Assembly: GCA_038731975.1 (NCBI GenBank)
Contig: JAVYQJ010000007.1
Coordinates: 1 to 64,000 of the forward strand
Origin: Thermofilaceae archaeon
Lineage (GTDB): Archaea; Thermoproteota; Thermoprotei; Thermofilales; Thermofilaceae
Reading direction: 5' to 3'
DNA: 64,000 nt
Below are positions 34,997 through 42,866 of the stretch, piece by piece (positions within the stretch are counted from its first letter, which is position 1; each line of letters begins with the position of its first letter). A program made the translations under genes and the position numbers. Below the pieces are notes generated by a model, which did not search any database, was not told the DNA's origin, and worked only from the letters and a program-made list of their open reading frames with translations.

Positions 34997-35320
34997 GTGG
35001 GGAACGGGTTTAACTTGGAGATCCTCTCATCGAGGGATAACAGGCTGATCGAGCGGAAGGAGTACATAGTGAAGATCGTCCACTGGCCACAGGGGACTCC
35101 GTCGCGTAAAGAACTGCGAGAGCGAATCGCACAGATGCTGGGTGTTAGCCCGGATCTGGTGTACGTGAGGAAGCTTAAGACGGAGTACGGGAAGTGCGAG
35201 AGCCTAGCGCGGGTCCACGTCTACGAGAGCGCCGAAAGAGCCCGCAGCATTGAGCCCTCTTATATCATCAAAAGGAATTTAGGTGAAGAAGGCAAGAAGG
35301 AGGGTGGGAAGAGTGGCTGA
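34997..35320 (+). CDS. rps24e: 30S ribosomal protein S24e
   Basis: The 107-residue protein matches S24e: [19 protein letters not shown], then [20 protein letters not shown] and [20 protein letters not shown]. The Lys/Glu-rich C-terminal tail is typical of the archaeal form. It is encoded at GTG 34997 and overlaps S27ae. The order spt4-DUF359-S24e-S27ae is conserved in archaea. Confidence 0.96.
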   Translation: MGNGFNLEILSSRDNRLIERKEYIVKIVHWPQGTPSRKELRERIAQMLGVSPDLVYVRKLKTEYGKCESLARVHVYESAERARSIEPSYIIKRNLGEEGKKEGGKSG

Positions 35321-35483
35321 AGTGCACAAGAGGTACGAGTACGACTACAAAACCGGTACCATAAGGCTGAAGAACAGGAAGTGCCCCCGCTGCGGATCGA
35401 TACTCGCTCACCACCTCACCCCCGTAGAGCGGTGGCACTGCGGGAAGTGCGGCTACACCGACTTCGTTGTTCAGAGGAAGTAG
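35313..35483 (+). CDS. rps27ae: 30S ribosomal protein S27ae
   Basis: The 56-residue zinc-ribbon protein contains [13 protein letters not shown] and [16 protein letters not shown], the two Cys pairs of S27ae. I choose GTG 35313, giving [15 protein letters not shown] and overlapping the S24e stop by 8 bases. The longer in-frame ATG at 35283 would overlap S24e by 38 bases and add a basic stretch that is absent from most homologues, but I cannot exclude it. Confidence 0.92.
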   Translation: MAEVHKRYEYDYKTGTIRLKNRKCPRCGSILAHHLTPVERWHCGKCGYTDFVVQRK

Positions 35484-35650
35484 CTGGCTCCCAGCAGGTC
35501 GACTGAGCTTAAGCCAGGCGTAGCGGCGCGAGCTTGAGCACTGCAGATCCGAGCCAGGCCGCTCCGCGCCTCTTAACGCGTAGCAGGAGGGGGAGGTGTT
35601 AGGAGGTCAACGCTTTAAGCTTGAGCCGCCATAGTAGGGAGGGGTTTGCT
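35484..35650. other. Intergenic region before kae1
   Basis: These 167 bases carry no ORF of note. A TATA-like CGCTTTAAGC (35611-35620) would start transcription near 35642, and GGGAGGGG (35637-35644) may be a ribosome-binding site for TTG 35651. Nothing else is evident. Confidence 0.5.
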
Positions 35651-36637
35651 TTGTCCGAGCCTCTCGTGCTCGGGATCGAGAGCACCGCACACACGTTCGG
35701 AGTTGGAGTAGCAACCCCGAGCCGCATCCTCGCTGCCGTCGATTACGCTTACCAACCGAGGGCTGGCGGTATTCACCCGAGGGAGGCCGCCGAGCACCAC
35801 GCGAAGGTGGCTGGCAGAGCGCTGGCGGAGGCACTAGCGGAGGCGGGCTTCAGCGTTAGGGACTTGGACGCGGTGGCCGTAGCGCTGGGCCCGGGCATGG
35901 GTCCCTGCCTCAGAGTGGGGGCGACGCTCGCCCGCTACCTGTGCGTGAAGTACTCGAAGCCCCTCGTCCCCGTGAACCACGCGGTAGCGCACATCGAGAT
36001 CGCGAGGCTGACTACGGGCTTCGAGGACCCCCTCGTCGTCTACATCGCTGGTGGCAACACGCTGATAACCACATTCGTCGAGGGGAGGTACAGGATCTTC
36101 GGCGAAACCCTCGACATTCCCCTTGGTAACTGCCTCGATACATTCGCGAGGGAAGTGGGCCTCGGCTTCCCCGGTACGCCGAGAGTGGAGGAGATAGCAG
36201 CGAAAGGTCGGAAGCTCCTCGAGCTCCCCTACGTCGTGAAGGGCCAGGATCTGCAGTTCTCAGGCCTCCTCACAAAGGCCTTGAAGCTCGTGAAAGAGGG
36301 GGAGAGGCTGGAGGACGTCTGCTACAGCCTGGTGGAGACGGCGTACTCGATGCTCGTGGAGGTTGCTGAGAGGGCTCTAGCGCTCACGGGGAAGCGTGAA
36401 GTGACGCTCACGGGCGGCGTTGCGAGGAGCAAGCTGCTGACAGCGAAGCTGGAGAAGATGGCGGAGCTCCACGGCGCAGTTTTCAAGCCTGTGGAGCCCA
36501 AGTACGCCGGCGACAACGGGGCGATGATCGCGTACACCGGTGCGCTAGCCTTTAAGGCGGGTGTCACGATAAGCGTCGAGGAGAGCAGGGTACGCCCCCT
36601 CTGGCGCCTCGACCAGGTCGAGATACCCTGGAGGTAG
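35651..36637 (+). CDS. kae1: KEOPS complex tRNA threonylcarbamoyltransferase Kae1
   Basis: The 328-residue protein transfers threonylcarbamoyl to A37 of tRNA. It has the ASKHA fold with VLGIESTAHTFGVGV, PVNHAVAHIEIARL (metal-ligand His about 110 and 114), YIAGGNTLI, LQFSGLLTKALK, TLTGGVARSKLL and YAGDNGAMIAYTG. I choose TTG 35651 because of the ribosome-binding-site-like GGGAGGGG and TATA spacing; TTG 35621 would begin on the TATA box itself. Pcc1 and Bud32 lie upstream. No Bud32 fusion is present. Confidence 0.95.
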   Translation: MSEPLVLGIESTAHTFGVGVATPSRILAAVDYAYQPRAGGIHPREAAEHHAKVAGRALAEALAEAGFSVRDLDAVAVALGPGMGPCLRVGATLARYLCVKYSKPLVPVNHAVAHIEIARLTTGFEDPLVVYIAGGNTLITTFVEGRYRIFGETLDIPLGNCLDTFAREVGLGFPGTPRVEEIAAKGRKLLELPYVVKGQDLQFSGLLTKALKLVKEGERLEDVCYSLVETAYSMLVEVAERALALTGKREVTLTGGVARSKLLTAKLEKMAELHGAVFKPVEPKYAGDNGAMIAYTGALAFKAGVTISVEESRVRPLWRLDQVEIPWR

Positions 36638-36642
36638 ATGGC

Positions 36643-37848
36643 TCACAGCTCGCCACTGTGCCTCTTGATCTTCAAGACCGCCTCGACGATATCGTCCATG
36701 TCCTCCCTCTCGGCCAGGAAGATGTGCTGAGGCAGCGTGACAACGCGCTCCACGGCCTCCCTAGCCGCCGGGTACTTCCCCCTCCTCACGATCCTCCCGA
36801 AGGGGCCGTGGGCCAGCGTCTCGTAGAGCGGGGGGTGATCGATCCTGGATGCGGGGATGCCCTCTGCCCTCAGCGCTTCAACAAACCTTCCGATGCCAGC
36901 CCCTCCGAAAGCTTCCGGCGTGTACTTGAACGCGTAGGGCCACGGCTGGTGCCTCGTCAACCTCGGATCAACCTTCACTGGCTCTACGCCCTCGATCTCG
37001 CTCAGCCGCTTCGATAGGTACTCGCTGTTCTCCTGCCTCTTCCTCAGCTGCTCCTCAAACCTGTCCAACTGCGCGAGGAGGAGGGCCGCCTGGAACTGCG
37101 TCATCCGGTAGTTGAACCAGTTCAGCCAGTACCTACCCCCCTCCGCGAAAGCCCAGTTCCGCACCCTCCCGCAATCCTTGAGCGCGTAGCACCTCTCCGC
37201 CAGCTCCTCGCTGTTCGTCGTGATCATGCCGCCCTCCCCGGCGGTTAGGAACTTGCTCTGCTGGAAGCTGAAGCAGCCCATATCGCCGATCGACCCCACA
37301 GGCTGCCCGCGCCACTGGAAGCCGTGCCCCCTCGCGCAGTCCTCGATCAGGTAGACGCCGTGCTCATCGGCTAGCTTCCGCAGCGCATCCATGTCAGGGG
37401 CTGAACCGTAGTTGTACACCGGCACAATGACCTTCGCGTTCTCCGTGAGCGCTCTCTCAACCTCCCCCGCGTCCAAGCACAGCGTCTCCGGATCGACGTC
37501 CACGATCACGACGGTTGCACCAGCCATTAGCGCGGCGCTCCCCGTCGCCGAAAACGTGAGAGCCGGGACGATCACCTCGTCCCCCGGCTTCACCCCCGCG
37601 GCCAGGTACGCGACGTGCAACGCCGCGCTGCCGCTGGAAACCGCTATACCGTAGCGGCAGCCGTGCAGCCTGGCGAACCTCTCCTCCAGCTCGCGCTCCC
37701 AGGGGCCGCTCTCGCCGACCCCGCCTCCCCAGTACCCGCTTTCGAGAACCCTCCTCAGCATCTCGAGCTCCCGATCGCCCCATACGGGCCACGTGGGCCA
37801 CTTCTTCTTCCTCACCGGTTCACCGCCGCGAATGGCAAGCACTGCCAC
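36643..37848 (-). CDS. DegT/DnrJ/EryC1/StrS family sugar aminotransferase
   Basis: This 401-residue PLP enzyme belongs to the NDP-sugar or inosose aminotransferase family. The PLP Lys is in CFSFQQSKFLTAGEGGM (about 186-202), with YLIEDCARGHGFQWRG (the Asp that holds the pyridine ring) before it and AVSSGSAALHVAYLAAG (PLP phosphate site) earlier. NWFNYRMTQFQAALLLAQL follows as usual. GTG 37848 fits a TATA-like box near 37870-37881. Such enzymes make aminosugars for surface glycans or antibiotics. With no cluster partners here, the substrate is unknown. Confidence 0.9.
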   Translation of the reverse strand: MAVLAIRGGEPVRKKKWPTWPVWGDRELEMLRRVLESGYWGGGVGESGPWERELEERFARLHGCRYGIAVSSGSAALHVAYLAAGVKPGDEVIVPALTFSATGSAALMAGATVVIVDVDPETLCLDAGEVERALTENAKVIVPVYNYGSAPDMDALRKLADEHGVYLIEDCARGHGFQWRGQPVGSIGDMGCFSFQQSKFLTAGEGGMITTNSEELAERCYALKDCGRVRNWAFAEGGRYWLNWFNYRMTQFQAALLLAQLDRFEEQLRKRQENSEYLSKRLSEIEGVEPVKVDPRLTRHQPWPYAFKYTPEAFGGAGIGRFVEALRAEGIPASRIDHPPLYETLAHGPFGRIVRRGKYPAAREAVERVVTLPQHIFLAEREDMDDIVEAVLKIKRHSGEL

Positions 37849-37892
37849 GGGTAGAGGATGGTTGTGGTGGTACTTATTCCTGCGCCAAAATG

Positions 37893-39380
37893 CTAGCTCA
37901 GCGCTTTGTGCATGTAGAAGGAGCCGGGAAGCACGCGGTAGCCCAGCTTCCTGTAGTACTCGCGAGCGCCGACGGCCGAGATGACGATCATTCTCCTCGC
38001 ACCGTACTCGTTAGCGGCCACCTCCTCCGCGGCAGCCATGAGCCTCCTCCCCAACCCCCTGTGCTGCCACCATCCCCCTTCCTCGCCGATCGGAACCTCG
38101 GGCCCGTACACGTGCAGCTCCCTGATGAGCGCAGTGCGGTTGTCGATCTCCCACCTGCTGGGCCTCTCGCTGGGGATCCGCAGCCTCACAAAACCGAAGA
38201 GGACGTCCCTCGAAGGGTCCTCAAAAGAGATGAACTCCTCCACGCCCCCGCTGGCCTCGTACCGCCTCCTCACCAGCTTCGCATCTTCAATGCTGGGCAC
38301 CTCGCCTGTCCTCAGCGCGAATCTGCCCACCTCGCGGCACCTGATGCACCTGCACTTCAACCCGTGCTTCATCATGTAGTCCCAGACGACCTCGCGCAAG
38401 TTGCCCACGGGTGGCCCCGCGGCAACCTCGCTCAACGGCACGTCGCGCTGAACCCTGATGATCCTGACCCACGGTGGGGTGATCGACTTGATCCGCGCGA
38501 GCAGCTCCACGAGGGTCTCCAGATCGTAGGGCTGGTACTCGCCCCTCCTCCAAAGCTCGTAGAGGTCCGAGCTGGGCACGACGAGCGTAGGGTAGATCTT
38601 TACGGCGTCCGGCATGAAGTCGGGGTTGCTGTAGATCTCCCTGAACGCCTCGAAATCCCCATCTGGGTCGGAGCCGGGGAGGCCGAGCATCATGTGGTAC
38701 GTGACCTTGTAGGCCGCATCCTTCAGGAGTCGCGTCGCCTCCACGGTCTCTCTGACGCCGTGCCCCCTCCGCACGCGCTCAAGCACTTCGTCGTAGATCG
38801 TTTGGACCCCGAGCTCCACCCGCGTTGCACCTAGGTGGAGGAAGAGGTCGACGTGCTCCTCTCTGCAGTAGTCGGGCCTCGTCTCGAGCGTGAGCGCCAC
38901 GCACCTGATCGCAGCGGTCTCGTTCCTCCTCATCGCATCCTCGAGGTAGACCCAGCCTCCGGGCGCGGCTTCAGGGAACCTGTTCAAGGCTTCGAGCGCC
39001 TGCGCGATGAACCACTCCTGGTAGTCGAGCGGCATCGCGGGGAACGTGCCGCCCATCACGATCAGCTCCACCTTGCTCGGCTTGTGGCCCATCGCTATGT
39101 ACTGCCTGAGGCGGAGCCGCACTTGCTCGTACGGGTGGTAGTTCACGCGCAGAGCTCTAGCCACGGCCGGCGAGCTCTTGACGTAGCTCTGCGGGGTCCC
39201 AACCAAGGGGCCGCCCGGACAGTAGAGGCAGCGGCCGTGCGGGCAGGGGTAAGGTTGCGTCATGAGAGCAACTACCGTAACCCCCGAGAGCATTCGCGTT
39301 GGCTTACGCACACCCTTGAACAGCTTCAACCCGCGAGGCCTCGAAGGCACATCCCGCTCTATCGAGTGGAAGAGCCCCAT
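37893..39380 (-). CDS. elp3: Archaeal Elp3: tRNA wobble-uridine carboxymethyl synthase
   Basis: From ATG 39380 the protein has 495 residues. The radical-SAM cluster motif CPHGRCLYCPGG (Cys about 46, 51 and 54) lies in a TIM barrel with IVMGGTFPAMPLDYQEWFIA and VELGVQTIYDEVLERVRRGH. The C-terminal GNAT acetyltransferase part contains WWQHRGLGRRLMAAAEEVA. Elp3 uses SAM and acetyl-CoA to make cm5U34 in tRNA. An upstream in-frame start (39452) would overlap the vapC end, so I reject it. A Trm9-like methyltransferase lies 0.8 kb upstream. Confidence 0.95.
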   Translation of the reverse strand: MGLFHSIERDVPSRPRGLKLFKGVRKPTRMLSGVTVVALMTQPYPCPHGRCLYCPGGPLVGTPQSYVKSSPAVARALRVNYHPYEQVRLRLRQYIAMGHKPSKVELIVMGGTFPAMPLDYQEWFIAQALEALNRFPEAAPGGWVYLEDAMRRNETAAIRCVALTLETRPDYCREEHVDLFLHLGATRVELGVQTIYDEVLERVRRGHGVRETVEATRLLKDAAYKVTYHMMLGLPGSDPDGDFEAFREIYSNPDFMPDAVKIYPTLVVPSSDLYELWRRGEYQPYDLETLVELLARIKSITPPWVRIIRVQRDVPLSEVAAGPPVGNLREVVWDYMMKHGLKCRCIRCREVGRFALRTGEVPSIEDAKLVRRRYEASGGVEEFISFEDPSRDVLFGFVRLRIPSERPSRWEIDNRTALIRELHVYGPEVPIGEEGGWWQHRGLGRRLMAAAEEVAANEYGARRMIVISAVGAREYYRKLGYRVLPGSFYMHKALS

Positions 39381-39426
39381 CTTAAAGCTCCCGCGGTTTA
39401 CGCGGCTAACTGCTACTAACCCCGTT

Positions 39427-39915
39427 TCACGCAGACTCGAACTGGTCGGCAAGCTCCGCGAGGAAGGCGAGGGGCAGCTTCCTTAGTTCATCGAGCTTGG
39501 GTAGCATCTCCCTCTCCGGCTTTAAGAACAGGGCCACTGCACCGAGCCTCTCAGCCGCCGCTATTGCGTAGCAGTCGGGCAGGGCGATCCTGAACTGCTT
39601 CCTCAGCTCCCCTGCTCTCAGTGAAGTGCTTACATCCGCGTCGACCACCCTAGCGCGCGCTAAAGCCCATTTGACGAAGTTACGGGCTTCGGCGTTGGCG
39701 TCTTCCACGCCTGCAGCCGTGTAGATCTTTGAAGCTGTGTACAGTAGCTCGGCCACGGTTAATGGCGTCAAGTAGATCTCAATCGCCCTTGGCGCGAGCG
39801 CGAGAAGCTCTTCCACACGCCCCCTGTACGGCGACGCCTCGAGGATGCACTCCAGGAGCACGCTAGTGTCGACTACGTACCTCCTCGAGGATTCTACGCG
39901 CTTTCTCCTCCTCAA
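39427..39915 (-). CDS. VapC-type PIN-domain toxin
   Basis: The 162-residue protein is a PIN-domain nuclease: VVDTSVLLECIL (Asp about 16), VAELLYTASK (Glu about 56) and LPDCYAIAAAERLGA (Asp about 114) are the acidic active-site residues. Many archaeal VapC toxins cut tRNA or rRNA. The start is TTG 39915, which overlaps the antitoxin gene by 53 bases, an unusually long overlap. The next canonical start is beyond the first catalytic Asp. It pairs with the AbrB-type antitoxin gene upstream. Confidence 0.88.
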   Translation of the reverse strand: MRRRKRVESSRRYVVDTSVLLECILEASPYRGRVEELLALAPRAIEIYLTPLTVAELLYTASKIYTAAGVEDANAEARNFVKWALARARVVDADVSTSLRAGELRKQFRIALPDCYAIAAAERLGAVALFLKPEREMLPKLDELRKLPLAFLAELADQFESA

Positions 39916-40114
39916 GCTCCCACTCCTCCCTCAACAGCTTCTCAACGAGCCGTGAATCCACGTTCACAACCTTCGGCTTGAGCGGCTTGATGATGACGGC
40001 ACCATCCCTGACCTCCGCGATCACTTCTCCACCTTCGCGGATCCCGGCTTCCTCCCTCAACGCCTTAGGGAAGACTACAACCCCCTTTTTCCCCACTTTG
40101 AGCACGAACTGCAC
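39863..40114 (-). CDS. VapB-type AbrB/MazE antitoxin
   Basis: The 83-residue protein has a swapped-hairpin AbrB DNA-binding domain: VLKVGKKGVVVFPKALREEA and GEVIAEVRDGAVIIKPL. The C-terminal helix RLVEKLLREEWELEEEKARR would wrap around the toxin. It starts at GTG 40114. A perfect inverted repeat (40115-40141) lies directly at the start and probably binds the VapBC complex for autoregulation. Confidence 0.87.
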   Translation of the reverse strand: MQFVLKVGKKGVVVFPKALREEAGIREGGEVIAEVRDGAVIIKPLKPKVVNVDSRLVEKLLREEWELEEEKARRILEEVRSRH

Positions 40115-40141
40115 GGTTAAACCATAGTTAGTGGTTTAACC
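40115..40141. promoter_or_regulatory. Operator of vapBC (perfect inverted repeat)
   Basis: GGTTAAACC (40115-40123) and GGTTTAACC (40133-40141) are exact reverse complements separated by 9 bases. The repeat touches the vapB start codon and covers the expected transcription start. AbrB-type antitoxins bind such symmetric sites, so autoregulation is likely. A TATA-like box (minus-strand AAGCTTTTAAC, 40145-40155) lies just outside it. Confidence 0.75.
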
Positions 40142-40144
40142 TCT

Positions 40145-40155
40145 GTTAAAAGCTT
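40145..40155 (-). promoter_or_regulatory. TATA-like promoter of vapBC
   Basis: On the minus strand this reads AAGCTTTTAAC, centred 36 bases before the vapB GTG, so transcription would begin about 10 bases ahead of it, inside the inverted repeat. Confidence 0.5.
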
Positions 40156-40181
40156 AACCCAGCGCAACAGATTGTGATTGT

Positions 40182-40850
40182 TCAATCGCTGCACTCGAGC
40201 TCCACAACTAGGTTCCTCTTCAGCAGCACCGGCTTGTAGTCCCAAGCGTACAGCCTGAAGCCCTCGCAACCGGCCGCGCGGAGGTCACGAGCCAGCTCCC
40301 AGCGCGTGTACAGGTGGTAGTACCGCGCCGTCCCACCCCTCTTGAGGAGCACGTCCTTCGACCCCGCCGCAATAACTGTGAGGAGGTTCCCGGGGCTTAG
40401 GGCGCTCCACACGGTGAGGAGGAGGAAGCCTCTGCACACCCTCTTGAGCTCCCTGATCGCCTCCACTCTACGTTCCCTACTGTACACGTGGTGGACGACG
40501 GCGGCCGCTAGAACCGTTGAGAAAGCGTTGCTGCGGAAGGGTAGCATGGTTACTGTGCCGCGCACCGGGTGGATGCTGGCGTCAACGCGCCACTTGCGCG
40601 CCCTCCGCTGGACTACCTTGAGCATCCCACGGCTAACGTCGAGGCAAACCAGCGTATCGAGGCCACGCTCAGCCAGCCTGCAAGCCACGTAGCCGGTCCC
40701 GCAGCCGGCGTCGAGGAGTGGGGGCGAAGCTCTGCCGCCCAGCAGGCTGAGGATCCCCCTGTACCAGCCCATCCTCCCCCTATCGTAGGTCTCGGAGGCT
40801 CTGTCGAAGGGTTCGACTACGTGCACCTTCGTGAAATCGTCGAGCTCCAT
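40182..40850 (-). CDS. Class I SAM methyltransferase, Trm9/ALKBH8-like
   Basis: This 222-residue methyltransferase has the SAM-binding motif LLDAGCGTGYVACRLAERG (45-63), then LVCLDVSRGML and the motif IV-like region AAAVVHHVYSRERRVEAI, followed by RVCRGFLLLTVWS and RYYHLYTRWELARDL. The HH-x4-RR-x2-AI pattern, the VWS strand and the RYYH box are typical of Trm9, which methylates cm5U34 to mcm5U in tRNA. Because Elp3 makes cm5U and is encoded nearby, that role is likely here. A general small-molecule methyltransferase remains possible. ATG 40850 has a TATA-like box at about 40873-40883. Confidence 0.75.
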   Translation of the reverse strand: MELDDFTKVHVVEPFDRASETYDRGRMGWYRGILSLLGGRASPPLLDAGCGTGYVACRLAERGLDTLVCLDVSRGMLKVVQRRARKWRVDASIHPVRGTVTMLPFRSNAFSTVLAAAVVHHVYSRERRVEAIRELKRVCRGFLLLTVWSALSPGNLLTVIAAGSKDVLLKRGGTARYYHLYTRWELARDLRAAGCEGFRLYAWDYKPVLLKRNLVVELECSD

Positions 40851-40961
40851 TGCGCGGATTAACCGGAGGGAAGGTTTAAGGCGATCTACTCTACTTATCC
40901 CCCGCGTGATGAGGGAAGAGACGATGGAGCGGTGACAGGGAGCCGTCTCACGCTGACCCCT

Positions 40962-41687
40962 CTAAACGAGCTCCTTGACGCTCAAGTACTCGGTCCCAAC
41001 TGTCCGGAGACCGTTTGCGAGCAGGTTCTCGACGAGCAACCTCTTTGATGCGTCAATGGGTATGACGACAGCCCTAGCCCCCTGCTCCAAGCCGACCTGC
41101 CTGAGCCCCACTAGTAGAGCCTTGAGGGCCTCCAAGGCCGAATAGGAGGATAGGGCCATGTAATCGACGTAGAGCTCGTCGTCCAGCGAGAACTCGGCCA
41201 CGCCCCTCAACCTCCTCCCCTTGTACGCTAACAGGGCTTCCTCCACCGGGTACCTCCTGTAGACTAGGCGATCCACCGGCTCGGTGAGTGAGCTCCACCA
41301 GGTTGACGGTTTGAACCTGGAGCTGCGGAGCACCCCCGCCTGCCGGCGCTTAAGGGTGAAAGTGTCGGAAGCCCGGGCTGGGAGGGCTTCTACCGGCGCG
41401 GACATTATGAGCACGATGCCCTTCAGCTGGTAACCGTTGCGAAGGTAGAAGTCGAGGGCGCGCTTGTTGCTGTCCTTCACGCTCAGAGCGACAACTTCAG
41501 CCCCATCGCGCCTCAGCTCGTCCTCCAGGTAAGCTAGGAGCCTGCTCCCCACCCCCATGCTCCTGCACTCGGGCTTCACAGCGATGCTGTCGATGTAGGC
41601 GAGCCTCCTGTAGCGGTAGGCGATGGCGAAGCCCACCACTTGCCCGTCGTACTCCGCGACCAGAACCTTCCTCCTCCGGGATCTCAC
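40962..41687 (-). CDS. GNAT acetyltransferase (N-terminus lacks a normal start)
   Basis: From GTG 41687 the protein has 241 residues. The GNAT core is VLVAEYDGQVVGFAIAYRYR and DSIAVKPECRSMGVGSRLLAYL, with the acetyl-CoA-binding R/Q-x2-G-x-G/A site as SMGVGSR. A second, C-terminal domain of about 110 residues has no clear family. The same frame continues upstream to about 41837 and reads LLLRPARRSDYKAIFEIH, the usual GNAT opening, but there is no ATG, GTG or TTG between the TGA at 41838-41840 and 41687. The true protein probably begins near 41798 or 41846 by an unusual route. Confidence 0.75.
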   Translation of the reverse strand: MRSRRRKVLVAEYDGQVVGFAIAYRYRRLAYIDSIAVKPECRSMGVGSRLLAYLEDELRRDGAEVVALSVKDSNKRALDFYLRNGYQLKGIVLIMSAPVEALPARASDTFTLKRRQAGVLRSSRFKPSTWWSSLTEPVDRLVYRRYPVEEALLAYKGRRLRGVAEFSLDDELYVDYMALSSYSALEALKALLVGLRQVGLEQGARAVVIPIDASKRLLVENLLANGLRTVGTEYLSVKELV

Positions 41688-41952
41688 GCTCAGCAGAGCC
41701 TTGAACCACTCAAGGTCCTCCTCGTCCAGCCCCTCCAGCGATTGGAGGTGGATCTCGAAGATCGCCTTGTAGTCGCTGCGCCGGGCAGGGCGCAGCAGTA
41801 GCTCAGCCGCGGGCTTGCCGCCCGCTTTACCTATGAGTCAACTCATGATTACTCCAGCAGAGTCGTGCCACCGGTCCCCCTTATAAAGTTTAGGCAACGT
41901 TTAGAGAGAAAAAACGTGGCAAAGAGATAGAAGAGGAAGAGGCGTGCGGGCA

Positions 41953-42489
41953 TCACTTGACCCTCTCCGCTCTCCTGTGGGTCTTACGGCGCCTACTCTT
42001 CAGCGCCTTGCGACCGAAGTACGCGGCTAGCGCGGCCACCACGAGGCCCACGGCTGGGAAAGCCCACGCTGGAGCGGGCTCCTTCTCCGCGTAGACCTTA
42101 ATCGAGGCGAACGAGGGGTCGGCGTTGTCCGCGAAGGCTGTGGCGACAACCGTCCCTGTCCCATCCCTGCACCTCACTGGCACTAGCACCCTCTTCGCGG
42201 CCCCTACAGTCACGTTGCCGAGCGTTAGCGACAGATTCGACCTCCAAACGCCCCTCTCGTCGAGGAGCTCAGCGCACCCCGTCGCTGCGAGGGTGAGATG
42301 GACGTTTTCAGCCGGGGCTGCTCCAAGGTTTCTTACGACGAGAAGTATCGAGCCCGGCCTGCTCGAGGTGAGGTTGACTTGCGCGCTCGCCGGCTCAACG
42401 ATTATGACAGTTAAATCCGTCGGCTGCGCTAAAGTGATGATGACGAGCGCGGGGATTACGAGCGTGAACGGTACGCAACGCACGCGCAT
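41953..42489 (-). CDS. Secreted, C-terminally anchored small surface protein
   Basis: The 178-residue protein has a signal peptide (FTLVIPALVIITLAQP, about 8-23), a beta-sandwich-like outer domain with VILLVV-type strands and N-x-S/T sites (NLTS, NLSL, NVTV), and a C-terminal membrane helix (WAFPAVGLVVAALAAYF, about 142-158). A very basic tail (GRKALKSRRRKTHRRAERVK) follows. The pattern with LLVVRNLGAAPAENVHLTL resembles the CARDB/NEW3 type of archaeal surface beta domains. Its function is unknown. ATG 42489 is preceded by GGGTGG, a possible ribosome-binding site. Confidence 0.65.
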   Translation of the reverse strand: MRVRCVPFTLVIPALVIITLAQPTDLTVIIVEPASAQVNLTSSRPGSILLVVRNLGAAPAENVHLTLAATGCAELLDERGVWRSNLSLTLGNVTVGAAKRVLVPVRCRDGTGTVVATAFADNADPSFASIKVYAEKEPAPAWAFPAVGLVVAALAAYFGRKALKSRRRKTHRRAERVK

Positions 42490-42611
42490 CAGCCCACCCG
42501 GCCCTTAAAAACCAGGCTGTGAGCCAACGTGCGGGCAGCCACAGCAGATTCTTCCGAATGCCGCTGCTCAATAAACATGCAAGTGGTGCCGCAGGGCGAG
42601 GGGTTTTGAGC

Positions 42612-42866
42612 TAGTAGGCGCCCAATCGCCCCGTCGCCTTCAAGCGCTTCTCCACGAGCTTTACCGCAGAGATGCCCAGAGCGAGCAGCAAAGCGGTGTA
42701 AGAGATTAGGACAACGAACTCGAGGGTTACGGGAAGCAGCGTTGGAGTACCCATGCTGTAGTGCCTCAGAAGGTCGATCGAGTAGGTGAAGGGGAGAGCT
42801 AGAGCAACGACCCTGGCGCCCTCCGGCAGAGCGGTTACGGGGAAGAAGGCGCCGCTTAGCCCGAGT
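42612..42866 (-). pseudogene. C-terminal fragment of an ABC-2 type permease
   Basis: The minus-strand frame reads LSGAFFPVTALPEGARVVAL then PFTYSIDLLRHYSMGTP and two hydrophobic helices to TAG at 42612-42614. This is the normal last 80-odd residues of an ABC-2 exporter permease (SGxFFPxxxLP is its hallmark). The rest of the gene is missing: upstream, the sequence passes directly into the truncated ATPase gene in another frame. Confidence 0.8.

Noticed and set aside
37890-38834. 314-codon plus-strand ORF opposite elp3
   Set aside because: Antisense shadow of elp3.
41838-41840. TGA read as selenocysteine in the GNAT gene
   Set aside because: No SECIS-like hairpin seen and no reason for selenocysteine at codon 3; error, damage or another start is simpler.
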